Positions 41,248 to 50,973 are shown, numbered from the stretch's first letter. The stretch is 64,000 nucleotides of DNA from JACRBR01 sp964371355 (GCA_964371355.1 CAYJMG010000016.1:1-64000), one strand, 5' to 3'. Numbers and translations are program-made. Notes: generated by a model from the letters alone, not told the origin.

Positions 41248-42233
41248 CCGATCACCTCACTCTTCACGACGAGGCCCTGGACCGCGTCTTGGCCGAATGG
41301 GGCGGCCTGCTGCAGCAGTGCGGCGAGCAGGTGCCCTTCGTCACGCCCGCCTGGCAGCAGGTCTGGCTGCGCCACTTCCAGGGTGAGCGGCGCCTGCGCA
41401 TCCTCACGCTGCGCGACGGCGAGCGGCTGGTCGCTGTCGTCCCGCTGCTTTGTGACGACGGCGCGGCCGAGTTCGTTGGTCACCACAGCATCTGCGACTA
41501 CATGGACGCCGTCATCACGCCGGGGTTCGAGCGCGCCGCGCTGACGTCGCTGCTGGCGGGGCTGGCCGCCGAGGGCACGTCGCGGCTCGAGCTGCGCGGT
41601 CTGCGCGAGGACTCGCCCACGCTCCCGGCGTTGCTCGAGGTCGCGTCCGCTGCCGGATACACGCTGACGAAGGAAGAGGAGGCACTCTCGCCGAAGGTGG
41701 AGTTGCCTGGCACGTGGGATGAGTACCTGGGCACGCTCTCGAAGAAGGACCGTCACGAGATGCGGCGCAAGATGCGCCGCCTCGACTCCGCGGGTGACAT
41801 CCAGATGCGCATGGTCACCACCGCCGACGAGGCGGCGCCGCTGCTCGACACGCTGTTTCACCTGATGCGCATCAGCAACCATCACAAGGAGGAGTTCCTC
41901 GACCGTCCGGGCATGCAGGAGTTCTTCCGCGACATGACGGCGACCATGGCGGACGCCGGCATGCTGCGCATCTACGCTCTGACGCTGGACGGCGTGCCCG
42001 TGGCCATGGTCCACAACCTTGACGTGGGCGGCACCTTGTACATGTACAATTCCGGCTACGACCCCGCTTACTCGCACTACGCCGTCGGGCTGATGTCGAA
42101 GGCCCTGCTCGTCCGCGACGCCATAGAGTCCGGACGCGTCCGGGTCGACTTCATGCGCGGCGACGAGAGCTACAAGTACGACCTCGGTGGCAAGGATCGT
42201 CACGTCCTCCGCCTCGTGCTGGAGAAGAAGTAG
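41244..42233 (+). CDS. FemAB/CelD-like GNAT family protein
   Basis: 329 residues starting with GTG in the folE stop (GTGA). The pattern PFVTPAWQQVWLRHFQ ... LRDGERLVAVVPLL, then SKKDRHEMRRKMRRLDSAG and VAMVHNLDVGGTLYMYNSGYDPAYSHYAVGLMSKALLVRDAIESG is that of the Acetyltransf_6 / CelD (BcsL) group. Related proteins transfer acyl or aminoacyl groups in exopolysaccharide or peptidoglycan synthesis. It stands before a glycosyltransferase, which supports an envelope role. Confidence 0.82.
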   Translation: MTDHLTLHDEALDRVLAEWGGLLQQCGEQVPFVTPAWQQVWLRHFQGERRLRILTLRDGERLVAVVPLLCDDGAAEFVGHHSICDYMDAVITPGFERAALTSLLAGLAAEGTSRLELRGLREDSPTLPALLEVASAAGYTLTKEEEALSPKVELPGTWDEYLGTLSKKDRHEMRRKMRRLDSAGDIQMRMVTTADEAAPLLDTLFHLMRISNHHKEEFLDRPGMQEFFRDMTATMADAGMLRIYALTLDGVPVAMVHNLDVGGTLYMYNSGYDPAYSHYAVGLMSKALLVRDAIESGRVRVDFMRGDESYKYDLGGKDRHVLRLVLEKK

Positions 42234-42252
42234 GAAGAAGCAATCGCGGCCC

Positions 42253-42278
42253 GTAGGGACAGGTCCGTAGACCTGTCC
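42253..42278 (+). repeat. REP-like element between envelope genes
   Basis: GTAG (42253-42256) adjoins a perfect 9-bp palindrome, GGACAGGTC-CGTA-GACCTGTCC. Same layout as the elements at 6434 and 50682, different stem. Confidence 0.7.
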
Positions 42279-42299
42279 TCCGGCACTCTGAAGGCGGCC

Positions 42300-43577
42300 A
42301 TGACCTCGACCTACGAACCCCCAGCGCAGCATCCCGGGATCCCGGCCCGCAGACCGCGGATGGCCGTGCTCACCGTGCACACCTCACCGCTGGCCGAGAT
42401 CGGCGGCGGATCGGCTGGCGGCATGAACATCTACGTGCGCGAGCTGTGCCAGGCGCTGGGTGCGCGCGGCTACACGCTCGACGTGTTCACTCGCCGCGCC
42501 TCGCCTGCGACGCCCGAGGTGCAGCCCTTCGGCCCCAACGTCCGCGTCGTCACCATCGACGCGGGCCCGCCAAGCGTCATCCGCAAGGACGCGATCGCTG
42601 CCAGCCTCGACGAGTTCGAGACGAACGTACTTGCCTTCATCGCGCGCGAGGGCCTCGACTACGACATGGTCTCCAGCCACTACTGGATGTCCGGCGTGGT
42701 CGGCCTGCGCCTTGCCGAGCGTTGGCATGTCCCCCATGTCGCCATGTTCCACACGCTGGGCGAAGTGAAGAACCGCGCCCGCACCACCGAGCACGAGCCG
42801 CCCGTGCGCATCAACGCAGAGCGCAACATCGCGACCGGCGCCGATGCCATCGTCGTCGCGTCCGACCACGAGAAGCACCTACTCACGGCCCTTTACGGCG
42901 CCGACCCAGCGAAGATCGCTGTTGTCCCCTGTGGTGTCGACCTCGACCTCTTCACGCCCATCGAAAAGGAGGTCGCCCGCTACCGCCTGGGCCTGAAGGA
43001 AGGCGAACGCATCATCCTCTTCGTCGGCCGCATCGAGCCGCTGAAGGGTATCGACATCCTCATCGGGGCCGCCGCCCAGCTCCACGACGACGAGAACTTC
43101 CGCGTGCTCATCGTCGGCGGCGACGCCGGCGCACTCGACCAGATCGACGAGCTGCGCGCACTCGCCGAAGGCCTCGGCGTCGACCACCACATCTCCTTCG
43201 TGGGCGCCGTCGACCACGGCGAGCTACCGCTGTATTACAACGCTGCCGACGTCTGCGTCGTCCCCTCGTTCTACGAAAGCTTCGGCCTCGTCGCCATCGA
43301 ATCGATGGCCTGCGGTACGCCCGTGGTGGCCTCGCGGGTCGGCGGCCTCGCCAGCACCATCCTCGATGGCGAGACCGGCTACCTCATCTCCTGGCGCTGT
43401 CCAGAGCCCTTCGCCGAGCGGCTCGAGCTGCTCCTGGACAACGACGAGCTGCGCGCCTCCTTCGGCCGGTCAGCCCGGGAAGCCGTCGAACGCTACCGCT
43501 GGGTGAACGTCGCAAGTGCCGTATCGGCCCTTTATCAGTCCCTCCTGGCAGCGAAATCACCGGCCGGGGCCGATTGA
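42300..43577 (+). CDS. MshA-like family 4 glycosyltransferase
   Basis: 425 residues, GT-B. MAVLTVHTSPLAEIGGGSAGGMNIYVRELCQALGARGY closely resembles the N-terminus of MshA and sucrose-phosphate synthase-type enzymes (GGMNVYV). GRIEPLKGIDILIGAAAQL and VVPSFYESFGLVAIESMACGTPVVAS (E-x7-E) are the donor site. It could glycosylate inositol phosphate or a lipid; without mshB/C/D neighbours a mycothiol role is not supported (the PIG-L deacetylase at 59112 is far away). Confidence 0.9.
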   Translation: MTSTYEPPAQHPGIPARRPRMAVLTVHTSPLAEIGGGSAGGMNIYVRELCQALGARGYTLDVFTRRASPATPEVQPFGPNVRVVTIDAGPPSVIRKDAIAASLDEFETNVLAFIAREGLDYDMVSSHYWMSGVVGLRLAERWHVPHVAMFHTLGEVKNRARTTEHEPPVRINAERNIATGADAIVVASDHEKHLLTALYGADPAKIAVVPCGVDLDLFTPIEKEVARYRLGLKEGERIILFVGRIEPLKGIDILIGAAAQLHDDENFRVLIVGGDAGALDQIDELRALAEGLGVDHHISFVGAVDHGELPLYYNAADVCVVPSFYESFGLVAIESMACGTPVVASRVGGLASTILDGETGYLISWRCPEPFAERLELLLDNDELRASFGRSAREAVERYRWVNVASAVSALYQSLLAAKSPAGAD

Positions 43578-43658
43578 TCCGCATCGGGATTCGCCGATAT
43601 ACTCACAGTGCACAGTAGAAATTCAATCGCCGAACGCGAGCGACAAGGAGTCCGGGTT

Positions 43659-44048
<390 letters not shown>

Positions 44049-44063
44049 GGGGTAGGTCGCCAC

Positions 44064-44372
44064 ATGAATCGCCAGATGGCGTCCTCCTCACGCGCATCGG
44101 CTTCCATATCGCGTATGTGGATCGAGCCGATGACGGAACAAGTCCGCGAGGCGTTCGCAGATGGCGACCGCGAGCGGGCTTTCTGGGCGGAACATCGAGC
44201 GGAATTCATGGCGGCATACCCAAAGCAGGTCGTCGCTGTGCGGGACGGCGCTGTGATTGCCGTATCGAACGACCTGTTCGAGCTTCAGCGCGAACTCCAC
44301 GCAAAAGGCCTGAACATGTCCGACCTCTGGGTTGAGTACTTCGATCCGGAACCACGCCGCCTTTCGCTTTGA
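44064..44372 (+). CDS. DUF5678-like small protein (pair 2)
   Basis: 102 residues if ATG 44064 is used; ATG 44115 or 44130 are alternatives that leave the conserved part intact. FWAEHRAEFMAAYPKQVVAVRDGAVIAVSNDLFELQRELHAKG aligns with the product of 39075. The start of the next gene overlaps its stop by 4 bases. The role is unknown; conservation of the pairing is the main clue. Confidence 0.7.
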   Translation: MNRQMASSSRASASISRMWIEPMTEQVREAFADGDRERAFWAEHRAEFMAAYPKQVVAVRDGAVIAVSNDLFELQRELHAKGLNMSDLWVEYFDPEPRRLSL

Positions 44373-44803
44373 TCCAGGCGTTCTTCGAACCCAACGCTGC
44401 TGATCCGGCGCCAGTCGTTCCCTGTCAGATCCTTCTCCCGAGCGTGCGAGACCGGTGGGAGGAGATCGAGTTCACCCTCGACACGGGCTCCTCCGCATCG
44501 TCGCTGCATCCGTTCGACGCTGCCCGTCGACTTGACTTCACGGACGAGGAGCTGTCCGACTCGGCTCGTTGGGCGAATCGCGAGGTGCGGACCGGCATCG
44601 GTGGAGGCGCGATCTACTTCATCGTGCCCGCGACTTACCGGTTCCGGGAGATGGACGGACGGATCAGGACGATCGAAAGCGCCCTCCGCATCGCGCGCCT
44701 CACCGAGACAAACCGCTATCTTCCGTCAATCCTTGGGTGGGACGTTCTTCGTCTCTTCGACATCCACCTCAACTGGAACACCCGAACGATCACCCTCGAC
44801 TGA
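44369..44803 (+). CDS. Retropepsin-like aspartic protease (pair 2)
   Basis: 144 residues. EFTLDTGSSASSLHPFDA (Asp38-Thr-Gly-Ser) is the active site, RTGIGGGAIYFIVPA the flap region, and YLPSILGWDVLRLFDIHL the C-terminal GxDxL segment. The sequence is diverged from the protease at 39362 but has the same order of motifs and similar length. Starts with TTG at 44369 (GCTTTGATC), overlapping the upstream stop (TTTGA). Confidence 0.8.
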   Translation: MIQAFFEPNAADPAPVVPCQILLPSVRDRWEEIEFTLDTGSSASSLHPFDAARRLDFTDEELSDSARWANREVRTGIGGGAIYFIVPATYRFREMDGRIRTIESALRIARLTETNRYLPSILGWDVLRLFDIHLNWNTRTITLD

Positions 44804-44815
44804 AAGCCGGCGCGG

Positions 44816-46459
44816 TCAAGGAAGGTAGTACGCGCGGAAGATCACGTCCTCCCCCCGCTCCCCCTCCGCGATCTGCCCGCCCGGATACAGCGCCACGACG
44901 CCGTCCATCTCCCCCAGATAGCTATCCACGAACACGAACAGCACGCCGTGCAACTCGTCCGTCGAGAAATCCAGGGCCCCGTCGGCCGGCGCCCGCGCGC
45001 GGAACTCCCGCGAGCGGTCCTCGCCCCGCAGGTCGGGCGCCAGGAACCGCCGCGTCTCGTAGTTGAACGACCACCGCGAACTGTAGAAGTAGACTTTCGT
45101 ATCTGCCGGCAGCCCGTCCATGTACCGTGATGCCGCGTCCAGCTCGAACGGGAACGTGTACCGTATGACGCCCGAGTCTTGCACCCTGCCGAAATAGTCG
45201 CGTGCCGTCACGACCCCCGGATACGAGCACGCCACTATCACGACGGCGTACGCCGCGTACCGGATGACATCACGGCGCCGGCTCGCCCGCTGCCACAGCC
45301 ACGCCAGCGGCAGCGCCGCCAGCAGCGCCACGAACGGCGCCAGCCCCTCGCTTCGCCGGTACAACCCGGCGCCCACGGTCAGCAGCGCGCCCAGCGGCAG
45401 CAGTGCCACCGCTCCGAACACGATGCCGCTCGCCGGGTCGCGAAAGCGCCACAACGCCATCCCCAGCCCGCCCAGCGCCAGCGCGAACACCAGCGGATGC
45501 ACGACGGACGTCCCCTCCGCGGCGAGCCCGTCACCAAAGTCCGGCGACGTCGCTTCCGTCAGCCCTCGCACCCACTCCTCGCCGCGGTCCCACAAGATCT
45601 CGACCCTGTCACCCCATCCAGCATCCTTCCACGCTTCCGAGTCCAGCAACCCCACCGACTGCTGGTGCGACCGGTACTGGTCGGTGTGGCCGGTCGCGTA
45701 GTTCACCAGCGGCATCGCAGCCAGCAGCGCGGCTGCCGCGAACAGCAGGACCGGCCGCGCAAACGCGACTCGCGCTCGGGTGTCCGGCTCGCGCACCAGC
45801 GTCCACGCCAGCGCGAAGAACGGCACGGGCACGAACAGCAGATACGCGTTGTACGTGTATACGCCCAGCCCCAGCAGCCCGCCGGCCACGAGGAACAGCC
45901 ACGTGTTCCGTGTCCGCAGCGCGGGCCACAGCGCGCACAGCACCGCCATCTCCATCAGCGGCCACGACGTCACCATGAACCCCGTCCGGCTCAGGTGCAG
46001 GTGCCACATCAACCCCGCCAGAATCACCGCCGCGATGCTGGCCACCGTCCGGTCGTACATCAGGCGGAACGCCAGGTATGCCATCGGAATCGTCGCCACT
46101 CCCAGCAGCGCCTGGGAGAGCCGGACGGTCTGCGTGTCCTCAGCCATGAACGTGAAGAACAAGGCCGTGAAATACAGCGGGCCCGAAGGCTGGCCCAGCG
46201 CGCTCCCTACATACGGGCCGATCCAGCCCTCGTCCAGCACACGCCGGGCGTCCAGCCCCGTCCACGCCTCGTCGCCGTGCAGGCCCAGCGGCACCGTGTC
46301 CAGGTGCCACAGCCGCAGCCATCCCGCGACGACCGTAACGGCGGCGACGAACGCGACCTCCAGCGTCAGGGTGCTCGTCGCCCAGGCGGGCAGTGGGATC
46401 GCCCGTATCCGCGCGTCCACGCGCGCGGCCAGCGTCCCCATCCGATTCGCTTCCGCCAT
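44816..46459 (-). CDS. Dolichyl-phosphate-mannose/PMT-like GT-C glycosyltransferase
   Basis: 547 residues with about 10-11 membrane helices in the first 400. After helix 1, PLGLHGDEAWTGLDARRVL carries the Asp-Glu pair of GT-C (family 39-like) enzymes, and GPYVGSALGQPSGPLYFTALFF follows. The C-terminal 130 residues form a soluble periplasmic domain (YFGRVQDSGVIRYTFPFEL ... ARAPADGALDFSTDELHG). It uses a lipid-phosphate sugar to glycosylate proteins or lipids outside the membrane. Confidence 0.88.
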   Translation of the reverse strand: MAEANRMGTLAARVDARIRAIPLPAWATSTLTLEVAFVAAVTVVAGWLRLWHLDTVPLGLHGDEAWTGLDARRVLDEGWIGPYVGSALGQPSGPLYFTALFFTFMAEDTQTVRLSQALLGVATIPMAYLAFRLMYDRTVASIAAVILAGLMWHLHLSRTGFMVTSWPLMEMAVLCALWPALRTRNTWLFLVAGGLLGLGVYTYNAYLLFVPVPFFALAWTLVREPDTRARVAFARPVLLFAAAALLAAMPLVNYATGHTDQYRSHQQSVGLLDSEAWKDAGWGDRVEILWDRGEEWVRGLTEATSPDFGDGLAAEGTSVVHPLVFALALGGLGMALWRFRDPASGIVFGAVALLPLGALLTVGAGLYRRSEGLAPFVALLAALPLAWLWQRASRRRDVIRYAAYAVVIVACSYPGVVTARDYFGRVQDSGVIRYTFPFELDAASRYMDGLPADTKVYFYSSRWSFNYETRRFLAPDLRGEDRSREFRARAPADGALDFSTDELHGVLFVFVDSYLGEMDGVVALYPGGQIAEGERGEDVIFRAYYLP

Positions 46460-46466
46460 ATCGCCG

Positions 46467-46472
46467 ATGATA
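46467..46472 (-). promoter_or_regulatory. -10 box (TATCAT) for a leaderless start
   Basis: On the minus strand TATCAT, then 7 bases, then the ATG at 46459. No ribosome site is present. Confidence 0.45.
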
Positions 46473-46595
46473 CCCCAGCCCCGTTAACGCGCTGCTGGAT
46501 GCGGACAGCTCCCGCGAGGGCGTGTTTACACGTGCTTCCCGTGGGCGTATCCTGACCCCAGCACCGAACAAACGTACGCCTCGGACGCGAACCGC

Positions 46596-47651
46596 ATGCC
46601 ACAGACCACGGTCACGCGGCCCCTCTTCGCCGCCTACGCCCCCAGCCCCCTCAACGACGCCTCCGTGCCCCCCTTCCCGGGCCTGGAGGCCGACGAAGAG
46701 GACGACACGAAGGCCGGCCGGGTCGACCTCGATTTCGAGCGGCCGCAAGCGGCGTGGGCGCCCATCCCGCCCGCCGATCCGCCGGACGACCGGCCCGTCC
46801 GCTTCATCGACGGCTCAATCAAGTCGAAGACCGTCGGGTCCATCGTCGTCGGCATGCGACGGCGGCCTCTGATCGCTGCCGCAGTCACCGCCGCCGCTCT
46901 CGAGTTCGACGCCGGCCTGGGTGGCCGGTCGCTGAAGCGGGGTACCGGCGCGCGGACGGCGAAAGTGCTCGCCGTCCACAGCAACGGCATCGAGGAGGCG
47001 GACCGGCGCGATGCCTTCCACGCGCTGGGCGAGATCGGCGTGAAGCTGCTCACCAGCGAGGTCGAGGCGCAGGGCGACTTCGACACGCTGCGCCGCACCA
47101 CGCGCAGCATCGCCATGCTCGCGATGGAAGAGGCCGAGCGCGACGTCATGCTCGCCGAGATGGGCAAGCCCACGCTCATGGACGGCCTGCTGGAACGCCG
47201 CCTGGCCGCACAGCGGCACGACGTACCCGTAATCGGCCTCGTGAAGCGCCAGATGGCGACCTACTTGCCGGCGGGCCTGCAGGAGCTGACCTACACCCTC
47301 CAGCCCGGCGAGCGCACGCCCGCCTTCGTGCTCGACACGCCGCAGCACGTCACGCTGGTGAATACGTACGTGCGCCTGTCGTCGCAGACCGGCGCCTCGC
47401 CCTCGTACGGCGTGGTGCGCGTCACCGTGCCGCTCGAGTACGTCGAACGCGAGCACCGCGACGACATGCCGGCGTATCTCTCCGGTCTCGCCGGCTACCT
47501 GTACCGCATCCGCTGCCGCGACCAGGGGTACACGCGCAGCGGCATCAGCGTCGACCCCATCGTCCGCTGCGAGGACCACCTCCACGCCATCCTGCCCAAC
47601 CTCGACGCGCTGATCCCCAAGCTCCACCGCATGTTCAGGAGCGCCGCATGA
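46596..47651 (+). CDS. nurA: NurA-family nuclease
   Basis: 351 residues. The NurA motifs are recognisable: RFIDGSIKS (Asp72) as the first metal-binding Asp, TLMDGLLERRL as the DGxL block, and VPVIGLVKRQMATYLP as the conserved G-x-VK segment. NurA is an exonuclease that works with the HerA translocase to resect DNA ends for recombination. Its genomic partners herA, mre11 and rad50 follow on the same strand. The first 65 residues are Pro-rich and acidic and probably disordered. Confidence 0.88.
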   Translation: MPQTTVTRPLFAAYAPSPLNDASVPPFPGLEADEEDDTKAGRVDLDFERPQAAWAPIPPADPPDDRPVRFIDGSIKSKTVGSIVVGMRRRPLIAAAVTAAALEFDAGLGGRSLKRGTGARTAKVLAVHSNGIEEADRRDAFHALGEIGVKLLTSEVEAQGDFDTLRRTTRSIAMLAMEEAERDVMLAEMGKPTLMDGLLERRLAAQRHDVPVIGLVKRQMATYLPAGLQELTYTLQPGERTPAFVLDTPQHVTLVNTYVRLSSQTGASPSYGVVRVTVPLEYVEREHRDDMPAYLSGLAGYLYRIRCRDQGYTRSGISVDPIVRCEDHLHAILPNLDALIPKLHRMFRSAA

Positions 47652-47776
47652 CGGCTAGTGACAGCAGCGCAGAGGGTGCAGCGGCAGTGCCGGTCGCTGT
47701 AGATGTGGCACAGCCGTCCCCGGCTGTGCGATGTGGTGGCATGAACATGCAGTACGCGCAAATCGAGGGTCGATAG
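47648..47776 (+). CDS. Small ORF bridging nurA and the channel gene
   Basis: 42 residues (MTASDSSAEGAAAVPVAV...), overlapping the nurA stop (ATGA) and ending in TAG that overlaps the channel's GTG start (TAGTG). The two-sided overlap suggests translation. The middle is encoded by a dispersed palindrome (GGCACAGCCG-TCCC-CGGCTGTGC) also present in the 55-bp array, so it may be a small gene altered by repeat insertion, or just a coupling leader. Confidence 0.4.
   Translation: MTASDSSAEGAAAVPVAVDVAQPSPAVRCGGMNMQYAQIEGR
47703..47731 (-). repeat. Dispersed copy of the array hairpin
   Basis: TGTGGCACAGCCG-TCCC-CGGCTGTGC matches, in inverse orientation, the hairpin and flank of the 55-bp units at 32459-32863 (CACA-G-CCG...GTGCCACA). 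Confidence 0.7.
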
Positions 47777-48561
47777 TGCACGACCGGAAGAAGGCAGCAG
47801 CGCTGGATTCAGTGGAGCGCGTAACCGAAGCGCCGCTTCTCGCGCTTTCCGTCGCGATCATCCCTTTGATCCTTGCTCCCCTCATGTTCGACTTCTCTCC
47901 CGGCGTGGATCGCGCCTTGCTGCTGGTGGACTGGAGCATATGGGCTATCTTCGCGCTGGAGCTTTCGGTGCGCACGTACCTCGCACCACGACGTGCGTCA
48001 TATCTGGCGCGCCATTGGTTCGACGTGATCATTGTGGTCGTGCCGTTCCTGAGACCGCTTCGAATCCTGCGGTCGGCACCGTTGCTCAGGGCACTACGAG
48101 CCGGCCGAGGGGTCGCGTTCCTCGCCAGGGCGATACATGCTGGACGCGACATAGCTGGCCGCCACGGCCTTCAGTACGGCTTGGTAGTGGGAGTGTTGCT
48201 GGTCTTCGCTAGCGCGGGCGCGGTTACCCTCGCTGAACGTAACAGCGGCGGGAACATAAACGATTTTGGAACCGCGCTTTGGTGGGCAGCGACAACGGTG
48301 ACAACGGTAGGATACGGAGACACGTATCCCCATACCCCGGAAGGCCGCGGCATCGCCGTGTTCCTGATGCTGGTGGGCATTACGCTCTTCGGGCTGCTGA
48401 CGGCCAGCATCGCCGCATACTTCGTCGAGAGCAACCGCGAAGATGAGCCGTCGCTGCGGGAGATCGGCGAGAAGCTGGAGCGACTCGAGCGATTGGTGCA
48501 GTCGTTAGGCGAGCGGCAGGCGCGCGGGCTCGAGAACACTCCCCCGGAGGGTGACCAATGA
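47776..48561 (+). CDS. Voltage-gated K+ channel-like protein
   Basis: 261 residues from GTG 47776 (GAGGG upstream). Membrane segments S1-S3 (residues 20-95) precede an S4-like helix, FLRPLRILRSAPLLRALRAGRG, with arginines at every third position. The pore has TTVTTVGYGD (173-182), the K+ selectivity filter, between two helices. The C-terminus (REIGEKLERLERLVQSLGERQ) is a short coiled coil that could hold the tetramer. It lies between nurA and herA. A DNA-repair role is unproven; channel effectors are known in some defence systems. Confidence 0.93.
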   Translation: MHDRKKAAALDSVERVTEAPLLALSVAIIPLILAPLMFDFSPGVDRALLLVDWSIWAIFALELSVRTYLAPRRASYLARHWFDVIIVVVPFLRPLRILRSAPLLRALRAGRGVAFLARAIHAGRDIAGRHGLQYGLVVGVLLVFASAGAVTLAERNSGGNINDFGTALWWAATTVTTVGYGDTYPHTPEGRGIAVFLMLVGITLFGLLTASIAAYFVESNREDEPSLREIGEKLERLERLVQSLGERQARGLENTPPEGDQ

Positions 48562-48734
48562 TGAGACCGCATGCGCTGTCCAACGGCCAGGGTCGCAGCA
48601 CGCCGTCAGCCTTCGGCGACAACAGCGAGCGGACCGGCACGCGAGTGAAGTCCCGGGTGCGACAATGACCTCCGACTTCGACCCTTCGTGCCTCTTCGGG
48701 TCCTTTCGTGGATCGTGAGACTGAGAGCAACCAG

Positions 48735-50660
48735 ATGAGCGACAACGGCCACATCACCACACACCCCGAGCCTGTCGGCGTCGGCCGCATCGGCTGCCCG
48801 CCCGGGCAGGAGGCCAACGTCGACGAGTTCTACTTCTGGGTCGCGCCCGGCCAGCTCGTCGAGCAGACGCAGATCGTCCGCGTCCCCACCATCATGGGCG
48901 GCGGCGAGGTCGAGCTGTTCGGCGTCGTCGAGCAGGTGTACCGCCGCAGCACCATCTCCACCATGCACATGGAGCTGGCCGCCCACGACGGCGATCCCGT
49001 CGCCGACGACCTGGTGCTCGACCGCGACGGCGTCACCTACGCCAAGGCCCGCGTCGTCAACGCCTTCCCGCCCAAGCTCGCTCCGCCCGTCGAGGGCAGC
49101 ACCGTCTTCTCCTGCGGCCAGCGCGACGCCGAGCGCGCGTACGAGATGGACGCCTATGCGGACGAGCGAGGCGTGGCCGTCGGCCTCATCCGCAACGGCG
49201 GCGACTCCACCGCCGGTCGCGCCTTTCTCGACCAGGATTTCCTGCTTGGCGCACAGTCCGGCCACCTGAACGTGAACGGCGCCGCCGGCTCCGGCACCAA
49301 GTCGTCGTTCCTCACCATGGCCACGTACCAGACCATCAACGCCGTGAAGACGCGCGCCGCCGGCATGACGGGTACCGGCAAGGCGCCCCGCATCAAGGCC
49401 ATCATCTTCAACGTGAAGGGGTTCGACCTCTTCTGGCTCGACCGCTGGTCGACCAAGTTCACCGACGACGACCTCGCGGTGTGGAACGAGATGGGCGTCG
49501 CCTCGCCAGACATCTTCCGCAGCATCGCCTACTACGCGCCCGAGACCGCCGTACGCAGCGGCTCACCGCTGCCGATCTCCACCGAGCGCCCCGGCGACGT
49601 GCGTCCGTACTCGTGGTCGCTGAAGGACATCATCGACTTCGGCCTCTTCGACCTGCTGTTCTCCGAGGAGACGCGCGCGAACGACAACCTCGTCACGCTC
49701 ATCAACCACTTGAGCTACCGGCTCTCGATCTCCCGCACGAAGGCGCTGTCGCTCGAAGAGCGGCTCGGGGGCCAGCCCGACACGCGCGTCGCCGCGCGGC
49801 GCCAGCTCACCAGCACCATCGAGCGCGCGTTCGACGGCAAGAACGAACTGGGCGTCGCCACCTTCCAGGATCTGCTGAATTACATCGAAATGAAAGCCCA
49901 GCCCGAGGGGAAGGACCTCGACGACGACAGCCTGCGCACGATGAGCAATTCCACCATCCAGGCGCTGTGGCGCCGACTGGCCCGCGTCGTCGGCCCCAAC
50001 AGCGGGCTGCTGCGTCGCGAGGACACGGAGGGCGCGCCGCTCGCGCTGGCCACGATGCCTGAGGACGTCGCCGTCATCGACATCCAGTCGATCACCGATA
50101 GCCACCTGCAGCGCTTCGTCATCGCGACCGTGCTGAACCAGCTCGTCCAGTGGCGCTCCGGCCCGCACGCCGCCCGCCACGAGACGTTCCTCGTCGTCAT
50201 CGACGAGCTGAACCGCTACGCCCCGCGCGGCGCCTCGGACGCGATCACCAAGCTCTTCGAGTACGTCGCCAGCCAGATGCGATCGCGGGGCATCATCCTT
50301 TTCGGCGCGCAGCAGCAGGGCTCGCGTGTGTCCGAGGTGGTGATCGAGAACAGCCAGACGCGCGTGCTGGGACGCTCCGGCGGGCAGGAGCTGGCCGACT
50401 CGATCTGGCGCGGCTTCAGCGAGGGCGACCGCAAGCTGGCGCTGCGGCTGGGCCCCGACGAGAAGGTGATCGTCGCTCCGAACTTCCGCGAGGCGCTCCA
50501 CGTGAAAGTGCCGCGCCCCCCGTGGGCAATGCGGCCGGAGGAGGCCAGCGACGAGCCGCCGACGTGCCTGCAGCACGCGGGGCGGGCGCCGGGGGTGGAC
50601 GGCGGGAAAGCGACGCCATCGGCCGCGGCGAGGGCGAAGGCGCAGTCGTTGGAGATGTGA
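48735..50660 (+). CDS. herA: HerA-like DNA translocase ATPase
   Basis: 641 residues from ATG 48735 (a GTG at 48708 is possible). The N-terminal HAS-barrel-like part (FYFWVAPGQLVEQTQIVRVPT) is followed by the ATPase. The P-loop reads NVNGAAGSGTKSSFLT (180-191), where Thr replaces the Gly before Lys; the Walker B is FLVVIDELNRYAP (Asp490, Glu491), and LFGAQQQGSRVSEVVIENSQTRVLGR is the sensor/arginine-finger region. HerA hexamers pump DNA to NurA. The 173 bases upstream (48562-48734) show no gene. Confidence 0.9.
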   Translation: MSDNGHITTHPEPVGVGRIGCPPGQEANVDEFYFWVAPGQLVEQTQIVRVPTIMGGGEVELFGVVEQVYRRSTISTMHMELAAHDGDPVADDLVLDRDGVTYAKARVVNAFPPKLAPPVEGSTVFSCGQRDAERAYEMDAYADERGVAVGLIRNGGDSTAGRAFLDQDFLLGAQSGHLNVNGAAGSGTKSSFLTMATYQTINAVKTRAAGMTGTGKAPRIKAIIFNVKGFDLFWLDRWSTKFTDDDLAVWNEMGVASPDIFRSIAYYAPETAVRSGSPLPISTERPGDVRPYSWSLKDIIDFGLFDLLFSEETRANDNLVTLINHLSYRLSISRTKALSLEERLGGQPDTRVAARRQLTSTIERAFDGKNELGVATFQDLLNYIEMKAQPEGKDLDDDSLRTMSNSTIQALWRRLARVVGPNSGLLRREDTEGAPLALATMPEDVAVIDIQSITDSHLQRFVIATVLNQLVQWRSGPHAARHETFLVVIDELNRYAPRGASDAITKLFEYVASQMRSRGIILFGAQQQGSRVSEVVIENSQTRVLGRSGGQELADSIWRGFSEGDRKLALRLGPDEKVIVAPNFREALHVKVPRPPWAMRPEEASDEPPTCLQHAGRAPGVDGGKATPSAAARAKAQSLEM

Positions 50661-50677
50661 GGAGAGATGGAGCACGA

Positions 50678-50705
50678 CCCCGTAGGGGCGCAGCCTGCTG
50701 CGCCC
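50678..50705 (+). repeat. REP element inside the RAYT gene, forward copy
   Basis: GTAG (50682-50685) then a perfect palindrome GGGCGCAGC-CT-GCTGCGCCC. It encodes PVGAQPAAP near the RAYT N-terminus. Confidence 0.85.
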
Positions 50706-50973
50706 AGCAGCGCCGCAGTCACGAACGTACTTCCATCTCGCCGACGCCGTTCCATTCGCCTGCCGTACTACGACTACGCGCAGGGCGGCGGCTACTTCAT
50801 CACGATCTGCACGTCCGAACGCCGTATGCTGTTCGATGAACCTCGGATGGCTGCGATCGTCACCGATGCCTGGGAGGACCTGCCGCATCATCACCCGAAC
50901 GTCGAACTGGACGAATTCGTCGTCATGCCGAACCACATTCACGGGATATTGATTCTTCGGCCGACGGACGAGC

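Noticed and set aside
42300..43577. Mycothiol biosynthesis locus
   Set aside because: An MshA-like enzyme and a PIG-L deacetylase both occur, but 16 kb apart and without MshC/MshD; no pathway can be claimed.
48562..48680. Short ORF (about 36 codons) after the channel gene
   Set aside because: Overlaps the channel stop but lacks a ribosome site, motif or clear coding pattern.
49563..50942. 459-codon frame opposite herA
   Set aside because: His/Arg/Val-rich composition without motifs; herA on the other strand has Walker motifs.
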